From NCBI GenBank assembly GCA_963791635.1, contig CAWBTC010000018.1:186001-250000 (forward strand): 64,000 nt of DNA, written 5' to 3'. Source of the DNA: VFMC01 sp963791635 (GTDB lineage Bacteria > Actinomycetota > Acidimicrobiia > Acidimicrobiales > Ilumatobacteraceae). The position numbers and the translations under genes are program-made. Numbering within the stretch: position 1 is the stretch's first letter; each line of letters begins with the position of its first letter. The notes under the pieces are model-generated. The model did no database searches and was not told the DNA's origin. It worked only from the letters and a program-made list of their open reading frames with translations. This document shows positions 25,299-34,039 of this stretch, in pieces.

Positions 25299-27578
25299 TC
25301 ACGTGCGGCGCCCGCCGAGGAGTCGCAAGGTGCCCGCGACGATGTCGTCCTCGCCGACGAGCACCAGGTTCGCGGCGTCGCCCAGAGGGATGAACGAGTC
25401 CTCCGCGGCGAGTCGCTCGATCGCACCGGTGTACCCACGCTCGGCCAGGCCCGACACCACGCCCTCACCGACGCCACCGCTGCGCCGGGTCTCATCGACC
25501 ACGAGCACCTTGCCGATCTCGTTCGCGTGCACGAGCACCTCGTCGATCGGCATCGGCGCGAGCCACCGCAGGTCGAACACCCGAGCCGTGATCCCGCGCG
25601 CGGCGAGCCGGCGAGCGGCACGCAGCGACAGGTACAGACCGTTGGCCCACGTCACGATCAACACGTCATCGCCCTGCCGAGCGACGCGGCCCTGACCGAT
25701 CGGCACCTGTGCGCCGCCCCAGCGCGGCGGGGCGACGTAGGTCGCGGTCCAACCGGAGTCGTCGGGCTGGTGCAGATCACGTGTGTGATAGAGCGCGATC
25801 GGCTCGAGGAACACCGACACGGTGCCGTCGACATCCGCAGCGGCCACACAGCTCCGCAACATCGGAGCTGCGTCACTGGGATGGCCCGGGCTCGCGATCA
25901 CGATGCCCGGGATGTCACGCAGGACTGCCACGGCGTCGTCGTTGTGGAAGTGGCCGCCGAAACCCTTCTGGTATGCGAGACCGGCGACGCGCACCACGAG
26001 CGGGTTGCGGTACGCACCGTTGGAGAAGAACGAAAGGCTCGCGGCCTCCCCACGCAGCTGGTCCTCGGCGTTGTGGAGGTAGGCGAGGTACTGGATCTCC
26101 GGGATCGGCAGCAGCCCGCTCACGCCGGCACCGAGTGCGAGCCCGAGGATCGACTGTTCGTCGAGCAGGGTGTCGAACACCCTCGCCGCGCCTGCCTTCT
26201 TCGCGAGCCCGCGGGTGACGCCGTACACGCCCCCCTTGGCGCCGACGTCCTCACCGAACACCACGGCGTGGGGCATGGCCAACAGCACGTCGCCGAGCGC
26301 ACGGTTGATGTTCTCGGCGAGCGTGAGCGCGCCTTCCGCTTCAGGCAGCTTGCCCCCGAAGAACGCTCGACGGTCCTCGTCGGATGCTGCCGACAGCGAG
26401 CGGGATGCGACGCTGGCAGGACGACGCGGTGACAACGGCGCCATCACTTCGGCAGCCGTCTCCAGGGTCCGCCGTGTGGACAGCTCGATCGCCAGCGAAC
26501 GGATCTCGCGACGACCGTCGAGATAGCGCTCCACGAGAGCCGCTGGCGTCGTCACGCCCGCGTCGATCAGCAACCTCGCCGTTCCGAGCAGCGGGTCGCG
26601 AGCGAGATCGGCTCGGACCGACGCGGCGCTGCGATAGCCGCTCTCGACATCAGTGCCGGCATGGCCCATGAACCGCACCGTGCGGAGGTGCAGCACCGCA
26701 GGCCTGCGTTCGGCGCGCACCCACTCGGCCAAATCAGCCGCCGCGTCGAACGCGTCGGCGAGGTCGCTGCCGTCGGCCGCGGCGTAGCGGATGCCGGGTC
26801 GGTGGGCGAGAGTCGCCTCCACCCACCGGACCGGCGACGGCACGCTGATCCCCCAGCCGTTGTCCTCGCAGACGAACATCAGTGGCAGTCCGATGCCGTT
26901 GTGCGCGGTGTAGCCGGCCGTGTTCAGCGCTCCCTGGGCTGTCGAATGGTTCACGCTCGCATCGCCGAACGAGCAGACCACGATCGAGTCGTCCGACCAC
27001 CGCGTCGGGAGGCCGAGCCGGCGGGCGCGATCGATCGCGAACGCGACGCCAACCGCGCGCGGGAGGTGCGAGGCGATCGTGGACGTCTGCGGGATGATGT
27101 CGAGCTCGGGATGGCCGAACACCTTGTGGCGACCGCCGGCGATCGGTTCCTCGGCAAGCGCCAACATGCCGGCCAGCACATCGCGCGCGCCTGCCAGGCG
27201 GGCCGGGCGAACCGCCGCGGACCGGGCGAGATAGAAGCCGCCCGATCGGTAGTGCAGCAGGGCGGGATCTGTGGGGCGCAGCGCCGCGGCCACGGCTGCG
27301 TTGCCCTCGTGACCCGCGGAGCCGATCGTGTAGTAGCCGAGACCCTTGCCGCGCAGCCAGCGCGCGGCGTGGTCGAGGTGGCGGCTCTGCAGCTGGGCGT
27401 CGAAGAGCATCTCGGTGTGATCGACGGTGAGCCGTGACCCGTCGCGCACCGGGTCACCCGCGCGCCGCCGTGGCGCCGCACTCGTGCCGGTGCGGCCCTC
27501 GCCGAGTACCCCGAACGCCTCCAACAGCGCCGTCTCCAGCCGATCCAGGTCGGGGGCATGCAAGTGCGTGTCGGCCAC
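25299..27578 (-). CDS. Fused alpha-beta E1 component of a branched-chain/2-oxoacid dehydrogenase
   Basis: The 759-residue protein contains an E1 alpha domain (YYTIGSAGHEGNAAVAAALR; thiamine-diphosphate motif from GDASVNHSTAQGALN to CEDNGWGIS) followed by an E1 beta domain (FGEDVGAKGGVYGVTRGL, then VVDETRRSGG near the end). In most systems these are two subunits. E1 decarboxylates a 2-oxoacid and passes the acyl group to lipoylated E2. No E2 or E3 gene is nearby, so it must use distant partners. GTG 27578 is chosen because the protein begins VADTHLHAP there with no homology upstream. It diverges from the esterase at 27633, leaving a 54-bp promoter gap. Confidence 0.9.
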   Translation of the reverse strand: MADTHLHAPDLDRLETALLEAFGVLGEGRTGTSAAPRRRAGDPVRDGSRLTVDHTEMLFDAQLQSRHLDHAARWLRGKGLGYYTIGSAGHEGNAAVAAALRPTDPALLHYRSGGFYLARSAAVRPARLAGARDVLAGMLALAEEPIAGGRHKVFGHPELDIIPQTSTIASHLPRAVGVAFAIDRARRLGLPTRWSDDSIVVCSFGDASVNHSTAQGALNTAGYTAHNGIGLPLMFVCEDNGWGISVPSPVRWVEATLAHRPGIRYAAADGSDLADAFDAAADLAEWVRAERRPAVLHLRTVRFMGHAGTDVESGYRSAASVRADLARDPLLGTARLLIDAGVTTPAALVERYLDGRREIRSLAIELSTRRTLETAAEVMAPLSPRRPASVASRSLSAASDEDRRAFFGGKLPEAEGALTLAENINRALGDVLLAMPHAVVFGEDVGAKGGVYGVTRGLAKKAGAARVFDTLLDEQSILGLALGAGVSGLLPIPEIQYLAYLHNAEDQLRGEAASLSFFSNGAYRNPLVVRVAGLAYQKGFGGHFHNDDAVAVLRDIPGIVIASPGHPSDAAPMLRSCVAAADVDGTVSVFLEPIALYHTRDLHQPDDSGWTATYVAPPRWGGAQVPIGQGRVARQGDDVLIVTWANGLYLSLRAARRLAARGITARVFDLRWLAPMPIDEVLVHANEIGKVLVVDETRRSGGVGEGVVSGLAERGYTGAIERLAAEDSFIPLGDAANLVLVGEDDIVAGTLRLLGGRRT

Positions 27579-27632
27579 GGCCCGGACGCTACCGCTCGAA
27601 GCGGCCACCGGCCGCTGTGGCAAGCTCGGCAC

Positions 27633-28544
27633 GTGCCACTGCATGCCCAAGCCGTGTCCCTGCTCGCCCTGATGGCCGCCATCGGCGACCCACCCGTCGA
27701 CTCGGGCACGCCCGAGCAGGCACGTGCGGCACGCAAGGCCCGTCAACGACCTCCGGTCGAGGAGATCCATCATGCGGAGGACATCGACGCTGGTGGAGTG
27801 CCCGCCAGGTTCTACCGACCGAACGACCGACCCGACCGCGGCCTGTTGGTGTACTTCCACGGAGGCGGGTGGGTGATCGGAGATCTCGACTCGCATGACA
27901 ACGTCTGTCGGGCGCTGGCCAACGGCAGCGGGCATGCGGTGCTGAGCGTCGACTACCGCTTGGCCCCCGAGCACCCCTTCCCGGCTGCCCTGGAGGACTG
28001 CGTCACTGCACTGCGATGGGCTCATGCGAACGCTGCGTCCCTCGGCTGTCGCTCCGACCGGCTCGCCATCGGAGGCGACTCAGCCGGCGCCAACCTTGCG
28101 GCCGTCGTGGCCACCATCGGTGTGGCGCCGCTGTCGTTCCAGCTGCTCGTCTACCCGGTCACCGATCTCACCCGGGCGCAGCCGAGTTACGACGAGAACG
28201 CAACCGGCTACTTCCTCACCAAGGACGCCATGGGCTGGTTCATCGACCACTACCTGAGCGGGGGCCAGGGTTCCCCCGACGATCCCCGCGTGTCACCGCT
28301 GTTCGCCAGCGATGCCGCCCTTGCCGACGGCCCACCTGCGCTGGTGATCACGGCCGAGTTCGACCCGCTGCGCGACGAGGGCGACTCGTACGCCGTCCGT
28401 CTGGCGAACCTGGGCGTGCCGACGAGCCACGTCCGCTTCAACGGCATGTTCCACGGGTTCTTCTCGCTGGCCGACTTCGTGGACGATGGCGCCGCGGCCA
28501 ATTCGCTCGCCGCAGCTGCACTGAAGAAGGCCCTCGACCGCTGA
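27633..28544 (+). CDS. HSL-family alpha/beta hydrolase (esterase/lipase)
   Basis: A 303-residue hydrolase of the hormone-sensitive-lipase group. The oxyanion-hole motif HGGG is at residues 76-79, the nucleophile is S150 in GGDSAGAN, and acid and base are D244 (EFDPLRDEG) and H274 (MFHGFF). These cytoplasmic enzymes cleave short- to medium-chain esters. GTG 27633 gives the usual family length; the frame is open further upstream but overlaps the divergent E1 gene. No operon partners are evident. Confidence 0.9.
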   Translation: MPLHAQAVSLLALMAAIGDPPVDSGTPEQARAARKARQRPPVEEIHHAEDIDAGGVPARFYRPNDRPDRGLLVYFHGGGWVIGDLDSHDNVCRALANGSGHAVLSVDYRLAPEHPFPAALEDCVTALRWAHANAASLGCRSDRLAIGGDSAGANLAAVVATIGVAPLSFQLLVYPVTDLTRAQPSYDENATGYFLTKDAMGWFIDHYLSGGQGSPDDPRVSPLFASDAALADGPPALVITAEFDPLRDEGDSYAVRLANLGVPTSHVRFNGMFHGFFSLADFVDDGAAANSLAAAALKKALDR

Positions 28545-28590
28545 TTCGAGGCGGGCCGGTTTCGGTCGTGCACGACGCCGCCGCGCCGAT

Positions 28591-28619
28591 GTTCCGATGT
28601 TCCGATGTTCCGATGGAAC
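28591..28619. repeat. GTTCCGAT triple tandem repeat with a dyad
   Basis: GTTCCGAT is repeated three times (28591-28614) and the last unit forms the dyad GTTCC-GAT-GGAAC (28607-28619). It sits 20 bp before the GTG of the PhyH-like gene and could be an operator or slippage DNA. Confidence 0.4.
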
Positions 28620-28638
28620 GTGTGGCACGATCCCGTGT

Positions 28639-29589
28639 GTGTCCACGCCTTCACACGCGACCGCCGGCGATGACCGCCGTGTCATCGAGCTGCGGGAACA
28701 CCTCGCCGCGAACAACGGCATCGTCGGCCTCGAGGTACTGGAACCCTCCGAGATCGAACGCGCCGTCCGGCTCTTTCGCCGCGACGGCTTCGTCGTGGTC
28801 CGCGATGCTCTCGACGCCGAGCAGAATGAGTTCCTGCGTGCCGGTGTCGACGAAGTCGTGGCCGGCATCCTCGCACTCGACCCAGATCGCAACGGCAACC
28901 GCGGTTCACACCGCTACTCCTTCGGCGGATCGAGTCTCACGAGGAGCATGCTGCACCGGCCGGAATGGCAGCTGCTCATCGACCTCCCGACCATCACGCC
29001 CATCCTCACTGCGATCTTCGAGTCGACCGACTACATCGTTCGCTCGGCGAGCGGGGACTTCTGCCTGCCTGGCGCGGTGGAGTACCAGCCGCTCCACTCC
29101 GACATGCGCGACTTCGTCGATCGGGAGTCGACTCCGTACAGCTCGTTCCATGACCCGCGGGGTCGCCTGTCGATCCGCGACCTCCCCTGCCCCTACGTCT
29201 GCGTGAACTTCATGCCGACGGACACGACCAGGCTCAACGGTCCGACCCGCCAGATCCCTGGGACGCAGCACTCGCTGGAGCCGATCCCGAGGTTGTCGGA
29301 GGAACCCGAGTGGATGCGGCTCAGCACGGTGTGCCCGGCGCCGGCAGGAGCGGTGCAGATCCGTGATGTACGGGCGTGGCACGGAGGCACACCGAACGTG
29401 TCGGACAGCGTCCGGGCGATCCCCAACGTCGAGTACTACGCGCCATGGTTCCGGGAGCCGATGGTGCCAGGCATCACGCGCGCCGACCAGCTTCGTCTGT
29501 CCGAGCACGCGCAACGCCTGACGCGTTACGTCGTGGCCGACTCCGCCGACCCGCTCGAGACCGGTTACACGCTCAGCCCACCGCTCTGA
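28639..29589 (+). CDS. Phytanoyl-CoA dioxygenase (PhyH) family Fe(II)/2-oxoglutarate oxygenase
   Basis: A 316-residue PhyH-type protein with the iron triad H153-x-D155 (QPLHSDMRD) and H248 (RAWHGGTPN), and a basic residue after the last histidine (SVRA) that can bind 2-oxoglutarate. It should hydroxylate a small molecule using O2 and 2-oxoglutarate; the substrate cannot be told from sequence. The GTG at 28639 is taken as start because upstream residues come from the GTTCCGAT repeat. The downstream methyltransferase is co-directional 95 bp away, so the two may act in one pathway. Confidence 0.85.
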   Translation: MSTPSHATAGDDRRVIELREHLAANNGIVGLEVLEPSEIERAVRLFRRDGFVVVRDALDAEQNEFLRAGVDEVVAGILALDPDRNGNRGSHRYSFGGSSLTRSMLHRPEWQLLIDLPTITPILTAIFESTDYIVRSASGDFCLPGAVEYQPLHSDMRDFVDRESTPYSSFHDPRGRLSIRDLPCPYVCVNFMPTDTTRLNGPTRQIPGTQHSLEPIPRLSEEPEWMRLSTVCPAPAGAVQIRDVRAWHGGTPNVSDSVRAIPNVEYYAPWFREPMVPGITRADQLRLSEHAQRLTRYVVADSADPLETGYTLSPPL

Positions 29590-29684
29590 CTGCGCAGCCC
29601 GGCGTCGCGGTCTGCGCATCCGCGATCGCCCGTGCAACCGGCGGATGGGGACACCGAACCCGCATCCGTCGTATCGTTCGGTGC

Positions 29685-30425
29685 ATGCCGGACTTGGTCT
29701 TCGCTGACCCGCGGCTTGCCGCGATCTACGACGAGATCGACGGTGACCGCTGCGATCTCGACCACTACGAGGCGATCGTCGGCGAGCTCGGCGCTCGCAG
29801 CGTGCTCGACATCGGTTGCGGCACCGGCGTGCTCGGCTGCCGGCTGGCAGCGAGCGGTGTCAGGGTGATCGGAGTGGACCCTGCACAGGCCTCACTCGAT
29901 GTCGCACGAGCCAAGCCGGGGGCCGACCGGGTCACGTGGCTGCTGGGCGATGCGACCATGCTCCCCCCGGTGGCCGTCGATGCCGTGACGATGACCGGCA
30001 ACGTCGCGCAGGTCTTCGTGCACGACGCGGAGTGGTCAACGACGTTGGCCGGATCTCGCGGCGCCCTTCGAGCGGGTGGCCACCTGGTGTTCGAGACGCG
30101 CGATCCTGCGTCTCGCGGTTGGGAGCAGTGGACACGCGGGCAGTCGATCTGCACGAGCGACACCGTCGCCGGCAGGGTCGAGCACTGGGTCGAGCTGACC
30201 GACGTGGAGTTGCCGCTCGTGTCGTTTCGCCACAGCTTCCGGTTCCTCGACGGCGGCGACATCGTCACCTCCGACTCGACGTTGCGGTTCCGCGATCGAG
30301 AGGAGATCACGGATGCGCTCGCGGTGAACGGATTCACGGTCGTCGACGTGCGTGATGCACCCGACCGACCGGGCCGAGAGCTCGTCGTCATCGCCCGCGC
30401 CACGCCCGGCATCGATCCTGGATGA
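29685..30425 (+). CDS. Class I SAM-dependent methyltransferase
   Basis: A 246-residue protein with the Rossmann motif I VLDIGCGTGVLG (residues 40-51), the acidic residue ending strand 2 in VIGVDPAQ, motif II GDATMLPP and a C-terminal beta-rich cap (RFRDREEITDALAVNGFTVV). It resembles small-molecule methyltransferases that use S-adenosylmethionine. The ATG at 29685 is the first good start. The substrate is unknown; the neighbouring PhyH oxygenase suggests tailoring of a small metabolite. Confidence 0.88.
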   Translation: MPDLVFADPRLAAIYDEIDGDRCDLDHYEAIVGELGARSVLDIGCGTGVLGCRLAASGVRVIGVDPAQASLDVARAKPGADRVTWLLGDATMLPPVAVDAVTMTGNVAQVFVHDAEWSTTLAGSRGALRAGGHLVFETRDPASRGWEQWTRGQSICTSDTVAGRVEHWVELTDVELPLVSFRHSFRFLDGGDIVTSDSTLRFRDREEITDALAVNGFTVVDVRDAPDRPGRELVVIARATPGIDPG

Positions 30426-30553
30426 GGGATCAGTCGGCGTGAGCGACTGCCGTCTGGCTCGCGACTACCTTCACCTTCAGCGGCAACGACACGGATCGAA
30501 CGGCGGCGACGGTCGAGGTGCTGGCCGCCCGGACCCGAGAAGCGCTGACGTGA

Positions 30554-30979
30554 CACGACCGGCCCTGCCCCGACAACAAACCGGTCGAGGCCGGGCACGC
30601 TCACGTCCACCACACCAGCCTCGCCGGCGAACGCATCGACCTCCCCGATGCGTCCGCAGATGCTGTCCTGTCGACCTGGACGCTCTGCTCCATCCCCGAT
30701 GTCGACGCAGCGCTCGGCGAGATCCGCCGCATCCTCAAGCCGGGCGGCAGCCTCCACTTCGTCGAGCACGGCATCTCACCCGATCAGAAGGTGGCCCGCC
30801 GACAGCGCCGCATCGAGCCGATCAACAAGGCCCTCTTCGGAGGTTGCCACCTCACCCGAGACATCCCTGCGATCCTCGTCCGCGCCGGATTCGCGATCGA
30901 CACCATCACCACCTACCAACATCCCAAGGAGCCCAAGCCCTTCGGATGGACCTTCGAGGGCCGGGCCAGCACGGCCTGA
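30554..30979 (+). pseudogene. Methyltransferase fragment lacking its N-terminal half
   Basis: The open frame after the TGA at 30551-30553 encodes IDLPDASADAVLSTWTLCSI, EIRRILKPGGSLHFVEHG and GGCHLTRDIPAILVRAGFAI, the C-terminal half of a UbiE-like methyltransferase. The SAM-binding motif I is absent, and no ATG, GTG or TTG precedes the homology. The 128 bp upstream show no missing part in other frames. It is a 5'-truncated remnant, perhaps from insertion or deletion near the HNH gene. Confidence 0.7.
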
Positions 30980-31333
30980 CACAGCCCAACGAAACTCGCC
31001 GGCGGAATGCCGCTTCAGGGAACTGCACTGGCACCACGCCGACCAGCGCCGATCAGCGCCGAGGGGCAGCAGTTCGCGATCGGTGGACAGCCGCCCCAGC
31101 GGCACTCGCTGCGTCCGCTGCGCGGTGTCACACCGATGGTGCATGATGATCGTGTCAGTCCGTTCGGTGTGGGCCGGCGGTGTCATCGGGGCTGTCACAC
31201 CGGTTTCGTAGGATCGTCAGAGTCGTTCCGTGTTCCCCCGGAGCGTGATCGGGACCTTGTGTCTCCTCGTCATCACGAACTTGGTTGATCGACCCCACCG
31301 GTGCTGTGTGGGGTTGGGGGAAGGAGCGTGTGC
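30980..31333. other. Non-coding stretch before the HNH gene
   Basis: No gene is recognised in these 354 bp. They separate the truncated methyltransferase from the DUF222/HNH gene and probably hold the latter's promoter; AAGGAG occurs just before its ATG. Confidence 0.4.
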
Positions 31334-32716
31334 ATGTCCACGACCATCGACGACGACCCTCAGGTCGTCCCACCACCCGATGATGATGGTGGTGGTGGTG
31401 AGCTCTCGGATGCGGAGATCCTGTCGCGCTGCCGAGACCTCGAAGCCCAACGCCGCTCGATGCTGGCCGAGCACATCCGGCTGTTCCGCGAACTCGAAGC
31501 CCGCAAGCTGTACTACGCCGACGGGCATCGTGATCTCGCCGGGTATGGACGGGCCGAGTACCGATGGGCCGACCGCGACGCCAGAGCACATCGCGACCTC
31601 GAACGCTTCGCCCGCACCTGCCCGCAAGTCATCGAACAGCTCACGATCGGCAGGGTCGGGGCTGCGCAGGCGTTCCTGCTCGCCCGACTGTCGCGGGCAC
31701 CACGGGTGGGGATGTACGTCGCCGAGCAGATCGACGACTTCTTGGAGCACGCCGCCAAGCTGTCGTACTTGGATTTCGAGCAGTACGTGACCGCGTGGAA
31801 GTACCTGATGGACCAAGACGGCCCCGACCCCGACCGGGCGCACCGGAACCGGAAGGCATCGCTCACCCAGTCAGGGCTCACCGGCATGCTCAACGTGGAA
31901 GGACCAGCTTCAGATCATGCACGGTTGAAGGTGATGCTCGCCCACTTCGAACAGATCGAGTTCCAACGCGACTGGACCGAGGCCAGGGCACTGTTCGGTG
32001 CCGATGTGGCGGTGGACAAGCTCGCCCGCACCGTCCAACAACGCCGCTACGACGCGTTCCAGGAACTCCTCCGCCACGTCACCCTGCCCATACTCGTCGA
32101 CCCCGAACTGAGCGACGACACCGACACCGACACCGACGCAGACACGGAACACACCGCAGACACTGCAGACACTGCAGACACCGCACCGGAACCGGACGGA
32201 CCGGTGCAGACCGTGCTCAACATCGTCATCGATGCCGAATCCGCCGTGCACGGCCTCGAACAGTTGTTGGGAATCTCCCTCATGGCGCCGGTGCGGTCAC
32301 CGTTCGGACCCGGCAGAGCGTTCTGTCAGACCTTCGACGGCGATCCGATCGCCCTGCGCGATGCGGTGTTGGCCGGGATCGCCGGCAAGGTCCGCATCGT
32401 GCTGCGCGGCGCCGACGGGCTCCCCACCGCCATGTCATCCGCAAGCCGACTGTTCACGGGAGCGATCCGCGACGCCGTGTTGATGACCGCGACGCATTGC
32501 ACCCACGACGGGTGCATCGTCTCCGCCAGCAAGTGTCAGACCGATCACCTCCACCCCCACCACCACGGAGGCGCCACCTCCGTCGACAACGGAGGACTCG
32601 CCTGCGGACACCACAACCGATGGCGCTACACCACCAAAGCAAGAGTCGTCCGACTCACCGACGGCACCATCGCCACCTACCGACCCGACGGCACCCGCAT
32701 CGCACCACCCGACTGA
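31334..32716 (+). CDS. DUF222 domain-containing HNH endonuclease
   Basis: The 460-residue protein has an N-terminal acidic Gly/Asp patch, an actinobacterial DUF222 helical domain (LSDAEILSRCRDLEAQRRSM, YRWADRDARAHRDLERFA), a repetitive acidic linker (DTDTDTDADTEHTADTADTADTA) and a C-terminal HNH nuclease (CTHDGCIVSASKCQTDH, HPHHHGG, CGHHNRWR). This family, related to the 13E12 repeat proteins of mycobacteria, is present in many copies in actinobacteria and may be mobile. The 3' end encodes THR-rich alternative frames owing to repetitive codons. ATG 31334 has an AAGGAG ribosome-binding site. Confidence 0.9.
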   Translation: MSTTIDDDPQVVPPPDDDGGGGELSDAEILSRCRDLEAQRRSMLAEHIRLFRELEARKLYYADGHRDLAGYGRAEYRWADRDARAHRDLERFARTCPQVIEQLTIGRVGAAQAFLLARLSRAPRVGMYVAEQIDDFLEHAAKLSYLDFEQYVTAWKYLMDQDGPDPDRAHRNRKASLTQSGLTGMLNVEGPASDHARLKVMLAHFEQIEFQRDWTEARALFGADVAVDKLARTVQQRRYDAFQELLRHVTLPILVDPELSDDTDTDTDADTEHTADTADTADTAPEPDGPVQTVLNIVIDAESAVHGLEQLLGISLMAPVRSPFGPGRAFCQTFDGDPIALRDAVLAGIAGKVRIVLRGADGLPTAMSSASRLFTGAIRDAVLMTATHCTHDGCIVSASKCQTDHLHPHHHGGATSVDNGGLACGHHNRWRYTTKARVVRLTDGTIATYRPDGTRIAPPD

Positions 32717-32801
32717 CGCACCCGACCCGAACCTGATGCGAACCCGAACGAAGCGAGGCCCGACAGGACCCACACCGACACGCCCCAGACAGCGCGGATC
32801 G

Positions 32802-33989
32802 TCAGACCAACCAGGCCTCGCGCGAGATCGGGACGTAGAGCGACTCGCGCTCCATCGAGAACGGTGCGAGCTCAGCACGAACGGGGGCGCCGGTCGCCAA
32901 CGCCGCCAGCTCGCGCCCGAACCACGAGGCGAACTTGAACCCGTGAGCGGCACCGAGTGCCACCGAGATCTGCGCGATGCCGGGGACGCGGTCGCACACG
33001 AAATCACGATCGGCGGTCAGCGTGTAGAGGCAGGTGGTCGTGCGAGGTGCTCCGAGTCCCGGGCCGACGAGGCGCTCCATGAACGCAGCCAGGCGCTGCT
33101 CCATGGCCGGGTCGGGGTCGAAGGTCCGCTTGTCCGGATCGACCTCGGCTCCTCCGCAGTCCTCGGCGCCCTTCAGCGCATCGATGACGCCGTAGACAGG
33201 GAAGCCGTAGAAGCTCGGGTCGTCCATCCAGATCCACACCGGCAGGTGTCCGATTGCGAACCGATCCAGGTCGGCATGCGGGAAGTAGCTCACCTGCTCG
33301 CGGGTCACTGCGAGGGGCACCTGCTGGCAGAGCGGTTCGAGCAGGCGGTTCGTCCACGCGTCGGCGGTCACGACGACGTGACCGGCGCGGATCACCTCCA
33401 CGTCCTCGTCACCGTCGATCACGACCTCGACCTCGCCATCGACGACACGCAGTTCGCTCACTGGCGTGTGGGCGCGAAGCTCGGCGCCGTGGTCGACGGC
33501 GAGGCGCTGCAGGGTGGCCGTGCCCCGACCGGCAGGAACGATGCCAGTGTCGTCGCAGTGGATCGCATGCACGTCGCCGTTGAGCAGATCGCCTCGCGCG
33601 AACACGGGCCACCGGTGGCGCACCTCGTCGCCATCGATCCAGTCGAACGGCACGCCGGCGGCGGCGAGGCTGGCGGTGTACGTGTTCGCGTCGATCGCTG
33701 CATCGGCAGGGAACAGGTCGATGCCACCGGTCCGCGTGATGATCTCCACATCCGCGTCGCGCTCGACGGCACGCCACGCGTCGTAGGCACCGGCGGCAAG
33801 TTCGACGTATCCGCGGGTGTGATAGCTGCGGCGGATGATCCGCGAGTGGTCGTGCGACGCGCCACGCACGTGACCCAGCTCGAACTGCTCCAGACCGAGC
33901 ACGTCCACACCCTGCTTCGCCAACCAGTAGGCCGTCGCCGAGCCGAGCCCGCCGAGTCCGACCACCACCACTGCACGGCTCTCACCCAC
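32802..33989 (-). CDS. FAD-dependent amine oxidase, monomeric sarcosine oxidase-like
   Basis: A 395-residue DAO-family flavoprotein. The dinucleotide motif GLGGLGSATAYWLAKQG starts at residue 11. HDHSRIIRRSYH and the later TTCLYTLTADRDFV (C320) match monomeric sarcosine oxidase and N-methyltryptophan oxidase, where this cysteine binds FAD covalently. The C-terminal LGAAHGFKFASWFGRELAALA is also typical. It oxidises an N-methyl amino acid to the imine, producing H2O2 and, after hydrolysis, formaldehyde. A mycothiol-dependent formaldehyde dehydrogenase is at 53.8 kb. The adjacent divergent CocE hydrolase suggests an amine/peptide catabolic neighbourhood. Confidence 0.9.
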   Translation of the reverse strand: MGESRAVVVVGLGGLGSATAYWLAKQGVDVLGLEQFELGHVRGASHDHSRIIRRSYHTRGYVELAAGAYDAWRAVERDADVEIITRTGGIDLFPADAAIDANTYTASLAAAGVPFDWIDGDEVRHRWPVFARGDLLNGDVHAIHCDDTGIVPAGRGTATLQRLAVDHGAELRAHTPVSELRVVDGEVEVVIDGDEDVEVIRAGHVVVTADAWTNRLLEPLCQQVPLAVTREQVSYFPHADLDRFAIGHLPVWIWMDDPSFYGFPVYGVIDALKGAEDCGGAEVDPDKRTFDPDPAMEQRLAAFMERLVGPGLGAPRTTTCLYTLTADRDFVCDRVPGIAQISVALGAAHGFKFASWFGRELAALATGAPVRAELAPFSMERESLYVPISREAWLV

Positions 33990-34039
33990 CCCGGCCTCCC
34001 GCCGATCGCTCCACAGCGGTCACGCTACTCTGATCGTCC

